Origin: Acidithiobacillus sulfurivorans
GTDB taxonomy: Bacteria; Pseudomonadota; Gammaproteobacteria; Acidithiobacillales; Acidithiobacillaceae
Assembly: GCF_018853815.1 (NCBI RefSeq)
Contig: NZ_JAAOMP010000028.1
Span: 62,001 to 126,000 of the forward strand
DNA length: 64,000 bases
Reading direction: 5' to 3'
Made by a program: the position numbers and the translations under genes. Shown here piece by piece: positions 62,887 through 64,000 of this stretch. Every line of letters starts with the position of its first letter. Position 1 is the stretch's first letter. The notes beneath the pieces are model-generated. The model was not told the DNA's origin. It worked only from the letters and a program-made list of their open reading frames with translations, and made no database searches.

Positions 62887-64000
<1,114 letters not shown>

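Overview
The window looks like chromosomal DNA of an acidophilic, chemolithoautotrophic gammaproteobacterium of the Acidithiobacillus type. This is inferred from the gene set (two cytochrome bo3 quinol oxidase operons, DJ-1/rpiA/pdxH, leuC-leuD, miaB-phoH-ybeY-corC-lnt, ubiC-ubiA, priA) and from the moderate base composition. No sequence comparison could be run, so species level is not claimed.

Layout. 1-2774: housekeeping run mltG (5' end outside the window)-tmk-holB-pilZ, then tRNA-Ser(GGA). 2970-6600: scrambled accessory stretch behind the tRNA, with a chorismate mutase that runs into a PAS-GGDEF stump, a possible IS stump, an MpaB-family oxygenase, a 33-nt repeat present twice, a GC-rich segment with stem-loops and a PilZ protein. 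6918-16853: two cyoABCD operons facing each other; between them lie a CtaA/COX15-like membrane protein and a cyoE cut to half length. 16854-17390: very AT-rich divergent promoter region. 17391-22805: DJ-1/PfpI-rpiA-pdxH forward; leuC, a small ORF, leuD, a hypothetical and a methyltransferase in reverse. 22926-24167: MmyB-type XRE regulator and a fused higBA toxin-antitoxin remnant. 24331-30094: Zn/Mn ABC importer with two permeases, a divergent OprB-like porin, a small Met/His-rich membrane protein and a decayed COG0523 metallochaperone. 30091-30957: bacterioferritin and its ferredoxin with a Fur-like box, followed by a ~200-nt fold-back palindrome. 31268-47935: mostly core genes (pmbA; lnt, corC, ybeY, phoH, miaB; methyltransferase, ubiC, ubiA; priA; a VpsR-like sigma-54 regulator; cspA; deaD; a Ca2+/cation antiporter), then tRNA-Arg(CCT). 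48095-51714: DUF1275 membrane protein, Tat-exported phospholipase C and a Sel1-repeat protein.

51768-64000 is the most interesting part. A reverse-strand block carries a tightly coupled seven-gene operon: dihydropyrimidinase, two NCS1 nucleobase permeases, cytidine deaminase, deoxyribose-phosphate aldolase, uridine phosphorylase and an alpha-phosphohexomutase-family enzyme. Downstream lies an AT-rich pair, a TonB-dependent receptor and a lipoprotein with a nucleoside-phosphorylase/nucleosidase fold. Together they read as an outer-membrane-to-cytoplasm route for taking up nucleosides, splitting them, burning the pentose and degrading the pyrimidine. The phosphohexomutase homologue probably stands in for phosphopentomutase (DeoB). 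Both ends of the AT-rich pair are marked by C-terminal stumps of other genes (a second TonB receptor and a YdfG-like dehydrogenase), which suggests that it arrived by insertion.

No CRISPR array, rRNA gene or complete insertion sequence was seen.
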